DNA of 64,000 nt from Nymphaea colorata. Lineage: Eukaryota > Streptophyta > Magnoliopsida > Nymphaeales > Nymphaeaceae. The position numbers and the translations under genes are program-made. Where the stretch lies: the NCBI RefSeq assembly GCF_008831285.2, contig NC_045139.1, forward strand, positions 9,084,204 to 9,148,203, read 5' to 3'. Below the pieces are notes generated by a model. The model worked only from the letters and a program-made list of their open reading frames with translations, was not told the origin of the DNA and ran no database searches. Below, piece by piece: positions 9,451 to 21,060 of this stretch (within the stretch, counting starts at the first letter, position 1; each line of letters begins with the position of its first letter).

Positions 9451-12400
9451 TTAACCTCTTGTTCTGCCCGACTTTTGGTTCATGATTGTACTACTGCAAC
9501 GAAATTGAACATTATTGGCATCCTTTGGTGAAGAAAGGCCCAATGCTTGTGCAAATATTCTCTTTGCTGCTCCCAGATGTTCCTCGTCTGAACTCTCCCT
9601 GATCGTAGACTTTCCACTTTCATTGGGCAAAACATCACCCTCAGAGTTTGCACTTCCAATGGCTGATACAGATACATTCCCCCCATTCAGATTTGAACTG
9701 TGGTCATGCAATGGTGCAGTTCCCTGCACAGGTTCCATGTCAATACAAGCACTTTGAAGACCATTAGATGTGACTGTATTCATGCTTGCAGAACCCAAGA
9801 CATTGTTTTGCATTTTACGTTCTGTACTTGGTGAAGTTGAATAGGTCCTACGCCCCAGAGCATGTGCAATCATTCTCCTTGCAACCACAGGGACATTTCG
9901 AGGCTTTGGTGTTTCCTTCATCTCACAGCCGTCATCCTTGTGTGATGAAAAGATACGTTCACGTGCAGCCATATAAGCTGCTTCTCTCTCTTCAACGGAT
10001 ATCGAAGGTGAGAAAGAAGCTGTTTGCCTGTTCTTGTAATCTGCAGAGTAAAAAAAAAACAGCTGGAGTGAATCTACTGGACATTATATCAACATGAAGG
10101 AAGAAGAACAAAGCAATCTGTATAAAATTTGAATAGATACATCTATGCAAGATCAAATGCATTAGAATGCATTTTAGCTGTAGAACTATTCCTTCCAGCT
10201 TATCGAATGCCCCCCTTCTCATTTGTGAGCAGGTGTTACCTGGTCATACTGAATCCAAGGGCCCATCTTCTCCTAGTTTACCCTTTCAATTAAGAAAACT
10301 TTCAATCTCCTACTTTCAAATTCTTTTCTTCAGATTTAAGTGTGAATTTGCACTCTTTCTGCCAACTGTGCCATTTAGTATTATTTAATTGAATCCATCA
10401 TCTTATAGACATCGATAAGACAAGGCAATTCCTAGTATAGATAAGAGGAAAGGATTATAGTTGTACCTGGTAGAACTTCCTTCCTTCTTAACAATTGATG
10501 GGAAACCACTGGAGACTGATGATGATCAAACTGCCATAAGATATCGCTAACCAAAACAGCAGGTCTGTGTTATGATTATCAAGTATAAGAAATATTCCCA
10601 AAATATTCTGACCACAAGTATCAATGCAGCTATCCAATGAAAACGAATGAAAACAAACAATATACAACAAAACAGAAAAAATATACCACAATTAATGGGG
10701 TATTGTAGTTTGTACTTCTTAGATGATCAATTGACAGGAAGAGAGCTTTGATTCATTGGGTTAATAGGTTAGCATAGCTGGTTGGGCTGGTAGGCTTGCA
10801 GACTACAGGCCGTCCGTTCAATTTCCATGGGCATTATTCCCCTGGCCCTTATAGGTTGAGGTGTGGCACCAAACTGAAGGTGTACCATCCCCATGGCCAC
10901 GCCCCAATGCAGCCTTGGACCCTCCATGCATTGGGTTAATAGGTAGGCACCCTGATTATCTTGTAAGAACATGACAAAGTGAGGCATTCTTTAATAGGAA
11001 TATAGGAGGTTGATGTATTATTATTAACCCACCCAAATATTAAACTTGTATTTTAACTTAAAATGGGCAAAAGCCGCTCTTTGGCATGCTAGGGGGAGGG
11101 CTTCTCTGATGAAAGTAGATGATAAGACTGCCTATCTCTGGATTAGCTTTGCCAAGATGATATTGATCCTGCCTCCTATTGGTAATAGGAAAAAACACAA
11201 TCCAACAATGAACAGGATGAGAGCCAATGTGCTTGTTCCCCCATGTTGTATGAGCCTTCCATTGATAACTAAGCGATGCACCTGGCAAACTCTTTCAGGT
11301 CTAGAGGAACCCTGTTAGAATGTTTAAGGCAAGTTAGGCAACTGCTTCAAAGCCAATCCACAATGTACCCATGTTAGTTATTCAAAGGCCTGAACAGCAT
11401 TAACAGATCCCATTTTCAGGCAACCTCTTTTTGCCCACTGACATCATTTCATAACTGCTGGTTGCCAAAACTTAGCCAACATAAAGATGGAAGCTCTTTC
11501 ACTTACCCATCTCAACACATTTCAAGAACCATTTTCATTTGACAACTAGCGTAACAACAAGAACAGACATGCTGATTTCCCTAATAGTAGTAGATTAGTG
11601 ATTGCAAATTGTGTACCAACTCCCAAGTGGTGCTACACTTTATCACATAGTACATTGAATGATTGAAGTTTCATATGCAGAGATCAGAAAATCAAATTAA
11701 ACTCATCTAAATATTGTTCTGATCATATATATTTAGCAACAAAACAAAGTAAAAAATCAACTTTCAATGGAAAATTAGAAGTTGAGGGAAGAATTATAAC
11801 ACAAAGGCACTGAAAAGATGCCTGAGAGTTGAACACACATTGCAGACTCTGGAGATCTCTCCAAAATCAAACGGCGATCATTTCCTTCCCCTACAGACTC
11901 ATGGGCCAACCTGGCAAATATAATGCACATACATAGTAACTTCCAATATTAAAAAATGGGAACACACTAGAACAAAAAGCTCATAGCAAAAGCAATTTCT
12001 GCAAGATTGAGATAATGTGGAAGACATAACAGATTCCAAAAGATACAAAAATATAAGGCAGAAAATTCAGAAAGAATAGGTATACCCAAATATATCTGCT
12101 AGACGATGAAGAAGCATGCGGTGATAAGACGTCATTGGTTCCAGCTCCAGGATTGCATTTGGACTGAGTTAAGAAAAAGTTTGATTTGTTAAATAACATA
12201 AGCAAAAGATCATTGTCCACATAATCTCAAAATAATCACTATAAAGTATAAACACAAAACCCAAAAAAAAAAAGGGCAAAGTTATTGATAACAGAAGATG
12301 GCTGTTCACCATTGTACTGCATGTTCAGAAAGCTTTTGCAGTAAACCACAAAGACATTATGGAAGAGAAATAAAGTGTATTACTCTCTCTCTGTCTCTGT

Positions 12401-14117
12401 CTCTGTGTGTGTGTGTATGTGTGTATGCCATGCAAGAATGGACGGCTGGGGTTTTTTGTGGGGAAAGGGGCAGTGCTTCTGCTTTCAGTTGTGTGATCAG
12501 AGTGGCAATAGTGCTTATGTCATGCACACGGATGGAAGCCTGAGTTTTTGTGGGGGAAGGGGCAGTACTTCTGATTTCAGTTGTATGATTAGCATAGCAG
12601 TAGTGCTTCCACCTTCAATGGTACTAGTAATACTGGAAAAAGTTAAAATACTGTCTTATGTTTACAGCTCTTCCTATCAATAGCTGCCCAATTCAGTTTG
12701 CATATTAGCCCAATTCAACTCTTCATAAACATGCTTAAATTTTTGAATTGCTACATTTCATTGGTCAACTTTGAACTGAAAACTAAGGAATTTAAATTGA
12801 AATTTTATATGTCAAGCCAAATAAAGCAGATGTCTGATGTTTGATTAGGGGAACTCACTGATCATAACTTGACTAATTAGTGAAAGAAATTCATGAGGAC
12901 CAATTGATAAAGAGGAAACATGACACAAGTTTTTTTTTTTTTTTTTTTTTTTTGAATTTTGGCACAAGAATTCATTTTGGAAATATAACAGTAGGAATAA
13001 GCTAAGAACAATCAAATGCATCTAAGATACACCAGCCAAATGAGATGTTACAATTACATGCACATGCACATCAGTTACTAGCACCAGCTGCATCACCATG
13101 AATGTTCTATTTCTTCATAATGCGCTCACATCATTTACGCTCAGATAAAGAGTATAAGTCCTGAGAACCAACAATGGAAAAGAAAAACTAGTTTGACTTT
13201 CAACAAGAGAGAGGAGCTTTTTACCTTGTGTTATTTTGAAGAAACTCAACTAGAGATTCCTCCATAGAAAGAACAAGATGCTTGCAAGGTAAATTGTCCT
13301 TAATAAGAAGAGCCAACTCCTCCACCTAAACGTTTTTGAAGAAACGTTGAATTACTTTTCTTGAAACACGAAAATGAAATACAGCAGAAAATATTAGGAT
13401 TCATATAAAGCTGAAGCCATCTAAATTAGATATTCTGAACTAACAGCAAAAAGAGCAAAGAAACAGGTCCAGACGATATTCTTTCTAAAGGTACTGCTGC
13501 ATATAGCATATATTTCCAGGAAGACCAATCATATCCAAAAGCCATATCCAGGTTCAAAGATGAACTTCACTGCCACAACTTAGGATAGTAAGAAATGAAC
13601 TTCTTCCAATACCACCGTCATTCCTTTACTTCTAGGCACTCTTAAGGCAGAATTGCACATAGAGAATCATTTCGATCGTAATTTAAACCAACAACTTTAA
13701 CGTATTACGCAAAAAATAGGCAAACCTTCACTCGGTTACAAATGAAACAATTAAACCTCCCAAACAACCCCCGCGCTGGTCAATTAACAAACGACATTTT
13801 GATTTCTCAATTCCCGATCTTCGAATTTCGAAGAAAAGATACGCTATTTTTCACTCAACAAATGAAGGAAAGCAAATAATGAGCGAAATTAGGTGGAATC
13901 GAAGCAAACACAACATTCACACACCCAAAATCCAATTGAAAGCAACAGAACAAAAAGGCCAGATACCAACTACCCAAGCCCTAAAAGAACCACCTAAAAC
14001 CCCACGCACTTCACAGAAGATATGCAAAAAAGTCACCACTCCCGCACCAAAACGACAACCCCAGTCTATCGCTTTATCACATGAAAGCACACCAAGTAGC
14101 GAAGATTTCTTTTCCAT
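9451..14117 (-). CDS. R3H-domain protein with SUZ-like segment
   Basis: Read on the minus strand, exons 13225-13325, 12086-12163, 11839-11910, 10467-10564 and 9451-10040 join in frame and give 312 residues before the stop. Order: a lead-in VEELALLIKDNLPCKHLVL; the R3H domain with SYHRMLLHRLADIFG (the Arg and His three residues apart) and HESVGEGNDRRLILERS; a linker with VLVSDILWQFD; then a SUZ-like SVEEREAAYMAARERIF. R3H binds single-stranded nucleic acid and SUZ-type segments bind RNA, so a cytoplasmic RNA-binding role is likely but inferred. The C-terminal part carries two similar motifs, VARRMIAHALG and AAKRIFAQALG. The first exon is uncertain: ATG at 14117 follows a CT-rich leader on this strand, but its donor was not resolved. 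Confidence 0.8.
10754..10944 (+). mobile_element. tRNA-derived SINE-like insertion with 16-bp target duplication
   Basis: The 16-mer CATTGGGTTAATAGGT occurs at 10754-10769 and again at 10929-10944. Between them lies a 159-bp segment starting TAGCATAGCTGGTTGG, an excellent RNA polymerase III A box, followed about 35 bases later by CCGTTCAATTTCC, a B-box-like sequence. tRNA-like head plus long target duplication is the hallmark of a SINE. No clear A- or T-tail is visible at the 3' end. It sits in an intron of the R3H gene, opposite to its strand. Confidence 0.7.
12367..12427. repeat. CT/GT microsatellite
   Basis: A run of CTCTCTGTCTCTGTCT passing into GTGTGTGTGTATGTGTG inside an intron of the R3H gene. 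Length polymorphism is likely. Confidence 0.9.
12433..12612. repeat. diverged tandem duplication (about 95 bp unit)
   Basis: Two neighbouring copies share the order GGATGGA or GAATGGA, TTTTTGTGGGG, AAGGGGCAGT, CTTCTG, TTTCAGTTGT, ATAGTGCTT. Substitutions at many positions show that the duplication is old. It lies in an R3H-gene intron. Confidence 0.75.
12931..12953. repeat. poly(T) tract
   Basis: A run of about 23 T within an R3H-gene intron. On the minus strand, the gene's sense strand, it is poly(A), possibly the tail of an old retro-insertion, but no element body was recognised next to it. Confidence 0.6.
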
Positions 14118-14382
14118 CCTCCACGAAGACTACAAACCCTTCCGATTCTCCCAAAAATTCTAAAGGAGAAAAAGAGAGAAAGTTCATGTTTCTGCTACGA
14201 ACCAACGTGAGTTGAGCCATCTTTCCACCTTTCCTTTCCGGAAGAGAGCGAGCGAGAGAAAGGTAGAGTACCCTATCTGCCGATTTCTTGCTGCTCCTGG
14301 CCTACATAACACGGGTACCGAACCTAACCCCGTCGGACTCCAGTAACGGTACCGTGGATAATCGCTCAAGTGGCGTCGATTT

Positions 14383-14680
14383 CTGAATCTGATTAGTGAT
14401 TAGATTCAAATTTCTTTACTAGATTCTGTCAAATATTTTTCAATTCATATCAGCAACAAGGTATATCCCCAGTCCATTCACCACCAATGTGAAAGTAAAA
14501 CTTAATTGGCCATTGTTAGAGATGTTCCATGTATTGGAGCATAAGTTTTGTTGCCATCGAGCCCTTATATTTGATCATGTTCTTTGACTACACTAATTAT
14601 GCCTTTGAAAAGTTTCAATAGTTCTACATGTTCTATACTTAATATCGTATGTCTAATTACAATCTATTGGTTTGACTTAG
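14383..14680. other. intergenic, no feature seen
   Basis: AT-rich sequence upstream (minus-strand sense) of the R3H gene; its proximal part should hold that gene's promoter, but no clear TATA element was identified. Confidence 0.3.
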
Positions 14681-14878
14681 GTGGGACTCCGTGTTCTGAT
14701 GTCTTTAAAATTTTTAGTGATATTTCCCTTGATAACACGAATCTTCATGCTACATTATTTCACTGCAAAATTTTTGTAGGTGGGACTCCGTGTTCTGATG
14801 TCTTTAAAATTTTTAGTGATATTTCCCTTGATAACACGAATCTTCATGCTACATTATTTCACTGCAAAATTTTTGCTC
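14681..14878 (+). repeat. near-perfect 99-bp tandem duplication
   Basis: The unit starting GTGGGACTCCGTGTTCTGAT at 14681 repeats at 14780. The two units are identical over about 97 bases and differ only at the last few. Because 99 is divisible by 3, one open frame runs through both copies and encodes the same 33-residue block twice. Confidence 0.95.
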
Positions 14879-14883
14879 GATAG

Positions 14884-16239
14884 TGTGCAAAATAGCTATC
14901 AAGGAGTACTTATGTAAAGTAGAGAATTTACTAAAGAATTATGATTGAAGATAAGATAATCTGTCGTACTACCTAGATTAGACATTGATTGGCTGTGTAA
15001 TTCTTGAGTGGAGACATTACAATACTGTAAATTCCTTAATAGGTAGATGGTTTTGATTCTCTTTGAGAACAACAAAGAAAACGAAGTTGATGAGAAGTTT
15101 TTGAAATTTTGATTAGAATGAAGTTCATTTTCCTAGCCTGGTTCGAGATAATCTGAATATGTAAAGTTATATAATTTTCTGAAATATTGGTTATTTCAGG
15201 TGATTGATCATGCAAGATTAACAAGTCATTTTTACCATGTCTCGGTCATATATTTCTCTCTTCTACGATTGGCAACATGTAAAGGTGGGACAATTTGAAT
15301 GGTTTGATTTTGATCTGCAAAAGGGAAAATGTTGTCAAAAAATTTACCGTCTCAGTGATAAAGATTTTATGTGTTTCATTGTCATAGATCTTGTAACCTT
15401 TTCGATTGTGAGGATATCCTAGAAACTTGCATTTTTAGTTTAGCTCTTGGATCAAACAAAGTAGCGGAATATATGATAGATGAATAACATTTGAAAACTC
15501 GGGAACGAGAGCCATTACCAGATATCTATTGATAATCAATGTTATGCATATCTACTTAAAACATAGAGTATGTCGACATGTTGAATAATCACAAATATAT
15601 GGCAGACAAAGAATCCTGCGCAGAGCACCACAACAAATTGGTAATACAAAGAGGTATACTAAAACTCTCTTAAACATGAACAAAGTTCATGTTAGCAGAA
15701 GCACTCTTTAACAAAAAAAAAAAAGGTGAAATTGCACATACAATAATGTGTATATTAAAGTATCATGTAGAGTAATGCCAAATACACTTTATGAAAAGCA
15801 GATACATACTTTTTTAATTTACAAAATATTATGAAAAAATAGGGATGAGTAGTACACGTAAAATTAATAGGTAGGTTGACAATAGATCCGTCTGATGTAA
15901 TTATATTAGAGATTAGATGGGATCCAAGGCATACAATTAGTTATATTGCCAGACGCATGCTCAATCGAAAGTTGGGATATTGAATTTCTTCAATAACTCA
16001 GTAATCAAATTGATGATTAAGTAGAGGAATCTGATGATCTTTTTGCCAACTACATACTAGTTAGACAATAAACTAAATGTAGCGCTGTCAGCCATAAACA
16101 AATTGTTGATCAACATTTTACATCATCTATGTACTTTTTAATTGATCAGAAAATGTATGCAATTAATGAAGACATAGAGTCGATGGAAAAGAAATAATAA
16201 TTAGGAATTGGTTGATCTCTCAAAAGGAATAAAACTAGT
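14884..16239. other. AT-rich intergenic / degraded retroelement DNA
   Basis: No intact gene. Position and strand suggest this is the decayed upstream part of the copia remnant that follows, but no protease or integrase motif could be assigned with confidence. Confidence 0.3.
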
Positions 16240-16900
16240 TGGTGTAAATGGGTCTTACGAAAAAAATTTAAAGCTAAATGCTTCATCGACAAATATAAGG
16301 CGAATTATTGGCGAAGGGGCTTTTTCAAGTGGATGAAATAGATTACATGGAAATTTATTCACCTGTAACCAAGTTGGCCTCACTAAAGATTATACTAGCC
16401 GTAGAAGCCTCTTATTGATCACGATATATAGCAAAAACGTCTTCTTATATGGTGAGTCATATATATAAACAATTAGAAATATATGTGAATGAAAGTTATC
16501 ATGAAAAGTGTATAAACTAAAGATATCTTACATGATTTCAAAAGTCACATAGGCAATTGTATTTTATTATTCATAAAGCGATTATTAAGATTTGATATAT
16601 ATATCAAACAAGCTCGATCTACGTTTGCAAATGTGGGAAGCATGTTTTGCATACATTACTTCGCATTGACGATATCTTGTTGCTCATGAAAATGATAGGG
16701 AAATGGTATAAAGAATGAAATATCGGTCGAATAAGAATTTTAAAATAAAATAATGGGTAAAGCCTCATGTATTTTAGACATAAAAATCACATGTACAGGA
16801 AAGCAAAGTTACTAAGGCATAGACAAGAAAGATAGATTGAACATGTTTGAAAGTGATTTAAAACTTATAAGTGTAAAACAATTGAACATCCTATTACAAA
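16240..16900 (+). mobile_element. Ty1/copia reverse-transcriptase remnant
   Basis: With frame changes, the plus strand gives a copia RT-like series: KGLFQVDEIDYMEIYSPVTK near 16310-16370, an IILAVEAS segment, then IDDILLLM near 16665-16690 (relic of the YVDD active site), and a later stretch aligning with the SYILGIK and LSQATYID region. Stops and frameshifts make it non-functional. No LTRs could be paired. Confidence 0.7.
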
Positions 16901-17598
16901 AGGAGTAACCTTTGGTGTGGGCTTGTATGGGCAATTGCCCACAAAGGCCCACATAGTTTCTTTTAATTTCATATTATTAGTTTTTCTACATATTTATTTT
17001 GGCACGTGTTGGTATGCGGTACAAATGTCTAGCTCCACTAGCAAGCAAAAGTGGATGTCCTAAAGAAGGAGAACAAAAACTTAATGTTTACTTTATATGC
17101 ACAAGCTAATATTGGTAATCTAATCTATGTTGTTATGTATAAGACCATCGATTTTGCCTGGGTCCTGTTAATCGATGTTAAAGTAATATCCAGGTTTGCC
17201 ATCTTTGCTGGTTGGATATACAAGTATTGGCTTTTGTTGGATGGAAAGATGATAGTAAATTCGCCTTTAAGATATGTAAATTCAGGTAGGTCAGATTTAG
17301 ACCGGGCTCAAGCTTTATCCAATTCAAATCGTTGGACCTGAGGATGGATTTGCATGGACTATGGATGGAGGGAGAGGGCAGATGAATGCCAGGTGATGAT
17401 GAGGACGCTGCCGGGTGTTGGATTGGAGACGCCTCTCGATACAAGTGTCAGTAGATTGACGCTCGTGTCGTCCCCATTGCCACGAGGAGCAGCAAGGTCA
17501 TAAAAGGTGCTGCATTATTACAGTCACAACGGAATAGAGAGCTGTTTCTCTCTGTTTTGCAAGCCTGTGATAGGTCTCAGAGAGAGGGAGAGGGAGAG
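16901..17598. other. intergenic DNA upstream of the OBAP gene
   Basis: Near 16918-16945 lies another copy of the TGTGGGC...GGGCAATTGCCCAC palindrome. The remainder is the presumptive promoter and leader of the oil-body protein gene, ending in a GA-rich tract at 17578-17598. No TATA box was identified with confidence. Confidence 0.35.
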
Positions 17599-18461
17599 AT
17601 GGCGGATGTTCCCGGGGAGCCGACGCCGATGAAGGCATCCATGGCAGAGACGGCAGCGGAGATCATGCAGTCCTTCACTCCCATCAAAAAGATCCACCAG
17701 CACCTCTGCGCGTAAGTCTTCTCTCCCCCTCCATTAAAACTTGGTGGTGGCCTTAAACATGCAAATGGGCATGGCGGCAGGTTCCATTTCTACGCGTACG
17801 ACATGACGAAGCAGGTGGAGGCGCACCACTTCTGCTCCCACCAGAACGAGGAGATGCGGCAGTGCCTCATCTACGACGGCCCCGACTCCGACGCCAAGCT
17901 CATCGGCGTAGAGTACATCATATCGGAACCGCTCTTCCTGGCGCTGCCGGATTCCGAGAAGCAGCTATGGCACTCCCACGTATACGAGGTGAAGAGCGGG
18001 GTGCTGTTCATGCCGGGGGTGCCGGGGCCGGTGCAGCGGCAGGATCTGGAGAAGGTCTGCAAGACCTACGGCAAGACCTTCCACTTCTGGCAGGTGGACA
18101 GAGGCGACGCCCTACCGCTGGGACTCCCCAACCTCATGGCCGCCTTGACCGGCGATGGCCAGCTCGACGACTTCCTTGCCCGAGGCACAGTATTCCGGAA
18201 TCTCCACTCTCGTTAATTCCTTCCTTCATTCCCATTATCCGGCCAGACTGAAACTGAAACATGTTTTGGCGTGCAGATGTGGAGAAGAGGATGGGGGTGT
18301 CGTTCGAGAGTGAGAGGGAGAGCCGGCAGTACATGAGGGGGCCGGAGCACGGCATCCACCCGCTGGCGGACTCGTGGAAGAGCGGCAGGGGAATCAAGGC
18401 GGAGCTCAGGGAGACCGACTGCGTCAAGACGGCGACCACCACCGCTCGAGTTTTTGTCTGA
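17599..18461 (+). CDS. oil body-associated protein (OBAP, DUF1264 family)
   Basis: Three exons, 17599-17711, 17781-18211 and 18277-18461, join in frame to 242 residues, the usual family size. Introns are short: 69 bp (GTAAGT...GGCAG) and 65 bp (GTTAAT...TGCAG). Family landmarks are [79 protein letters not shown] and the C-terminal HPLADSW...TDCVKTA. OBAPs coat seed lipid droplets and help keep oil bodies stable; that role is from the family, not from this sequence. No signal peptide is apparent. The gene is strikingly GC-rich against AT-rich surroundings. The second donor is the least certain boundary: it lies in LHSR|TAA, and use of the GTTAAT donor removes that stop and keeps frame. Confidence 0.92.
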
Positions 18462-18899
18462 TCGATCATGCACCATCATCATCTCCATGGCGGCGGCGGC
18501 AGCAGCTGCAGCAGCTCAGGCGTAATGTAGTGTGGTCTTCTTCTCCAACGTAGTTGTTTGTAGATGTAATATACGTTAACTTAGCTTGCTTCTATGGAGC
18601 TCATGAAGTTTATGCTTTTATGTGAAAATGCTTTTGTTGTAAGATCTCATTTTGCGTGCGTTTTTATTCTCATCTGTTGGTGTATATTGCCTCCGAATTT
18701 ACTCCACAGATCTTTGGTTCAATATATCCGTTTAAATTATCCTATTGTATGCAATGGGATTCAGGTTCTATGTTAACTTCGAAATCGAAGTCCAGTTAGT
18801 CTGAATGTGATTAAGCAAACTAAAATCCGACTAAGTTGAATCTCGTAAATCAAATGGTCCTTATGGTCATGTTATCATTATGGTGTTCTTGTGCTACCA

Positions 18900-19060
18900 A
18901 CCCTCTCGTCTAAGGGAAATTGTGTATTGATTTTCCCGGATAAGGCATCAGTCAAGCCGGACAAGCTGGAGAATGAGAAAACCCTCTCGTCTAAGGGAAA
19001 TTGTGTATTGATTTTTCGGGATAAGGCATCAGTCAAGCCGGACAAGCTGGAGAATGAGAA
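18900..19060. repeat. 81-bp tandem duplication
   Basis: ACCCTCTCGTCTAAGGGAAA begins both copies, at about 18900 and 18981; the units differ at only a few positions (CCCGG versus TCGGG in the middle). Confidence 0.9.
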
Positions 19061-19195
19061 TGAGACTTACTCGACTCGTAGGGTGCGGCTTAGTAGGGAT
19101 ATAGAGCCGATAAAATGAGAATATATAACAAAATTTGGGACAAGCAGGAAGAACAAATATATATAATATAATACAAGAGACAGAAGAGAGAAAAA

Positions 19196-19275
19196 TAAGA
19201 GAGAACAACAAATATACAATATAATGCACAGAAAAATAAGGAGAGAATATACAATATAATGCACAGAAAAATATA
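19196..19275. repeat. short tandem array (GAGAAcAATATACAATATAATGCACAGAAAAATA-type unit)
   Basis: Two to three imperfect copies of a unit of about 34 bases containing ATACAATATAATGCACAGAA follow one another. Confidence 0.7.
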
Positions 19276-19307
19276 TGAGAGAAAGAAGAAAGAAACGGCA
19301 CAGTCAC

Positions 19308-19500
19308 CCAACCGCAGTCAGGCGGCGGCGCTTTAATCGAATGACGAACTGGATATCCTCTTGCATAAGACGAGCCACAGAATCTGGTGAAGAGAAGGTG
19401 CTCCTGAAGACCCTGTTATTGCGCTCCACTCAAATGCGCCACCAAGCTTAAATGAGCCACGGCCTCCAGACATAACCCTAGGAAGCAGTCAAGTGGGGGA
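19308..19500 (-). mobile_element. LINE (non-LTR retrotransposon) C-terminal remnant
   Basis: Minus-strand translation gives ERNNRVFRSTFSS near 19385-19425, followed by LMQEDIQFVIRLKRRR and a stop near 19308. The ERNNRVFR motif after a tryptophan-rich stretch is typical of the C-terminal end (zf-RVT region) of plant L1-type LINEs. A stop codon in the upstream part shows that it is dead. Only the 3' tail of the element is present. Confidence 0.65.
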
Positions 19501-19520
19501 AGGACAAAAGAGGAAGAGAA

Positions 19521-19653
19521 GACGAATGGATGGTGGGTTTGGAAGATTATTAACAAGGGAATGCCAAGTAGAAGCAAGGACACTAAAAGACGAATGGATG
19601 GTGGGTTTGAAAGATTATTAACAAGGGAATGCCAAGTAAAAGCAAGGACATTA
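19521..19653. repeat. 67-bp tandem duplication
   Basis: GACGAATGGATGGTGGGTTT begins both copies and each includes GAAGATTATTAACAAGGGAATGCCAAGTA or its one-base variant. Few differences, so a recent event. Confidence 0.9.
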
Positions 19654-19722
19654 GAGAAAAAATGGCAAGAAGTAAAAAGGTGGACCCGAGACTCAGTCGC
19701 ATAAGGGACACTAGTTAGCCAA

Positions 19723-19930
19723 ACTGATGCCAAGGTGTTATATGTGATCAAAAGTGGAGAGAGGGAGAGAGAAGGGCCATTTGTATTAGATGATGTGATA
19801 TGTATTAGATTAGAGGATACTGGTTAACTAAAATGATGGCAAGGTGCTGTAGGTGATCAAAAGTGAAGAGAGGGAGAGAGAGAAGGACCATTTGTATTAG
19901 ATGATGTGATATGTATTAGATGATGTGATA
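19723..19930. repeat. diverged direct repeat (about 120 bp)
   Basis: Two copies share GATCAAAAGTG, AGAGAGGGAGAGAGA, CCATTTGTATTAGATGATGT and GATATGTATTAGAT. It adds to a run of four neighbouring duplications between 18.9 and 19.95 kb. Confidence 0.8.
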
Positions 19931-20219
19931 GGACAGATTATATAATGAACATATACGTACATTTTTTCTGTTGTTTTGTCACGTTAGGTCAAATTGAAAA
20001 TTAATCGGCATATATATGTTGATTTTGTACATGGAAGAAACATATTTTATTTAATCGAATATTATTGTTCAAAATATTAATTTGCATTTTATGAGAAGGA
20101 GAAAAACTTGCTGAGCTGTTTCCTATATTTTTCCTATATTATGAGACATTCTTCCCAACCAGATGCCAGCAGGCTGCTTTGTCCGGGCTGTTGCTCTGTT
20201 TTTTATTTTTGGGCACTCA
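19931..20219. other. intergenic, no feature seen
   Basis: AT-rich sequence without recognisable genes or repeats. Confidence 0.3.
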
Positions 20220-20249
20220 ATTCGGTCGCAGTTGATGGATACTGCGTTG

Positions 20250-20530
20250 GTTTGATCTAACAGTATGAATCCGAATCTGAAATTTTGTCATTACCTAGCT
20301 AGCTTAGACTAAGGTCTGAATCAGATCCAAACAAGTTGAATTTAGATATGTGCCACTCACTTTAGAAATTAGGATCAGATTTTGATTCTGATCCGGTCCA
20401 AATGACTAAAAATTTCTGATCCAAATAAGTTGAATCTAGATATGTGCCACTCTCTTTAGGAATTATGATCAGATTTCGATTCTGATCCAATCTAGATGAC
20501 TAACTTAAAAATGTCTGATCAAAATAAGAG
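20250..20530. repeat. imperfect tandem repeats rich in GATCAGATTT-GATTCTGATCC
   Basis: The order CTGATCCAAA, AAGTTGAATCTAGATATGTGCCACT, GGATCAGATTTTGATTCTGATCC recurs about every 100 bases, with partial third copies. Each unit has internal dyad symmetry (GATCAGA / TCTGATC). Confidence 0.75.
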
Positions 20531-20617
20531 AAAATCGAACCGAACAAATTTGGGTCCTACCTGTCAGCTTTCACTTAGCCCTGTCCACTTCCACTTAGCC
20601 CTAGACGTTTCTTAACA

Positions 20618-20990
20618 AAATGTGACACTATATAACATTTTAACACCATAACATTATAAAACTTTATATCATAACACTATAGTACTGTAAAACAATATAT
20701 AATATTATATAACAATATAAAACTATAATACTATTAAATGATATGACACTATATTATGTTATAACATTATATAACACAATATAACACCTGTAATGTATAA
20801 CATTGAATAACTATATAACATATATAACACAATATAACACCTTGTAATGTATAACATTGAATAACTATATAACATTGTAACAGTATAAAACACTATAACA
20901 CTCTACCACTTTATATTGTCTTTATAACATTATTATGAAACACTATAACTCTATATTATCATAACACTATAATGTTATATAACCCTTTAT
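20618..20990. repeat. irregular TATAACA-type array
   Basis: About 370 bases made largely of short AT-only words such as TATAACA, CACTATA and ACATTATA, including a nearby duplication of a 60-base segment around CACAATATAACACC and GTAATGTATAACATTGAATAACT. It merges into the (TA)n tract to its right. Confidence 0.85.
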
Positions 20991-20992
20991 CC

Positions 20993-20996
<4 letters not shown>

Positions 20997-21056
<60 letters not shown>
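20997..21056. repeat. (TA)n microsatellite
   Basis: About 58 bases of uninterrupted TA. Confidence 0.95.

Positions 21057-21060
<4 letters not shown>

Noticed and set aside
13917..14117. 66-codon frame starting at the putative R3H-gene ATG, read as a separate small protein
   Set aside because: It is better explained as exon 1 reading into the first intron; its residues after the first few show no family pattern.
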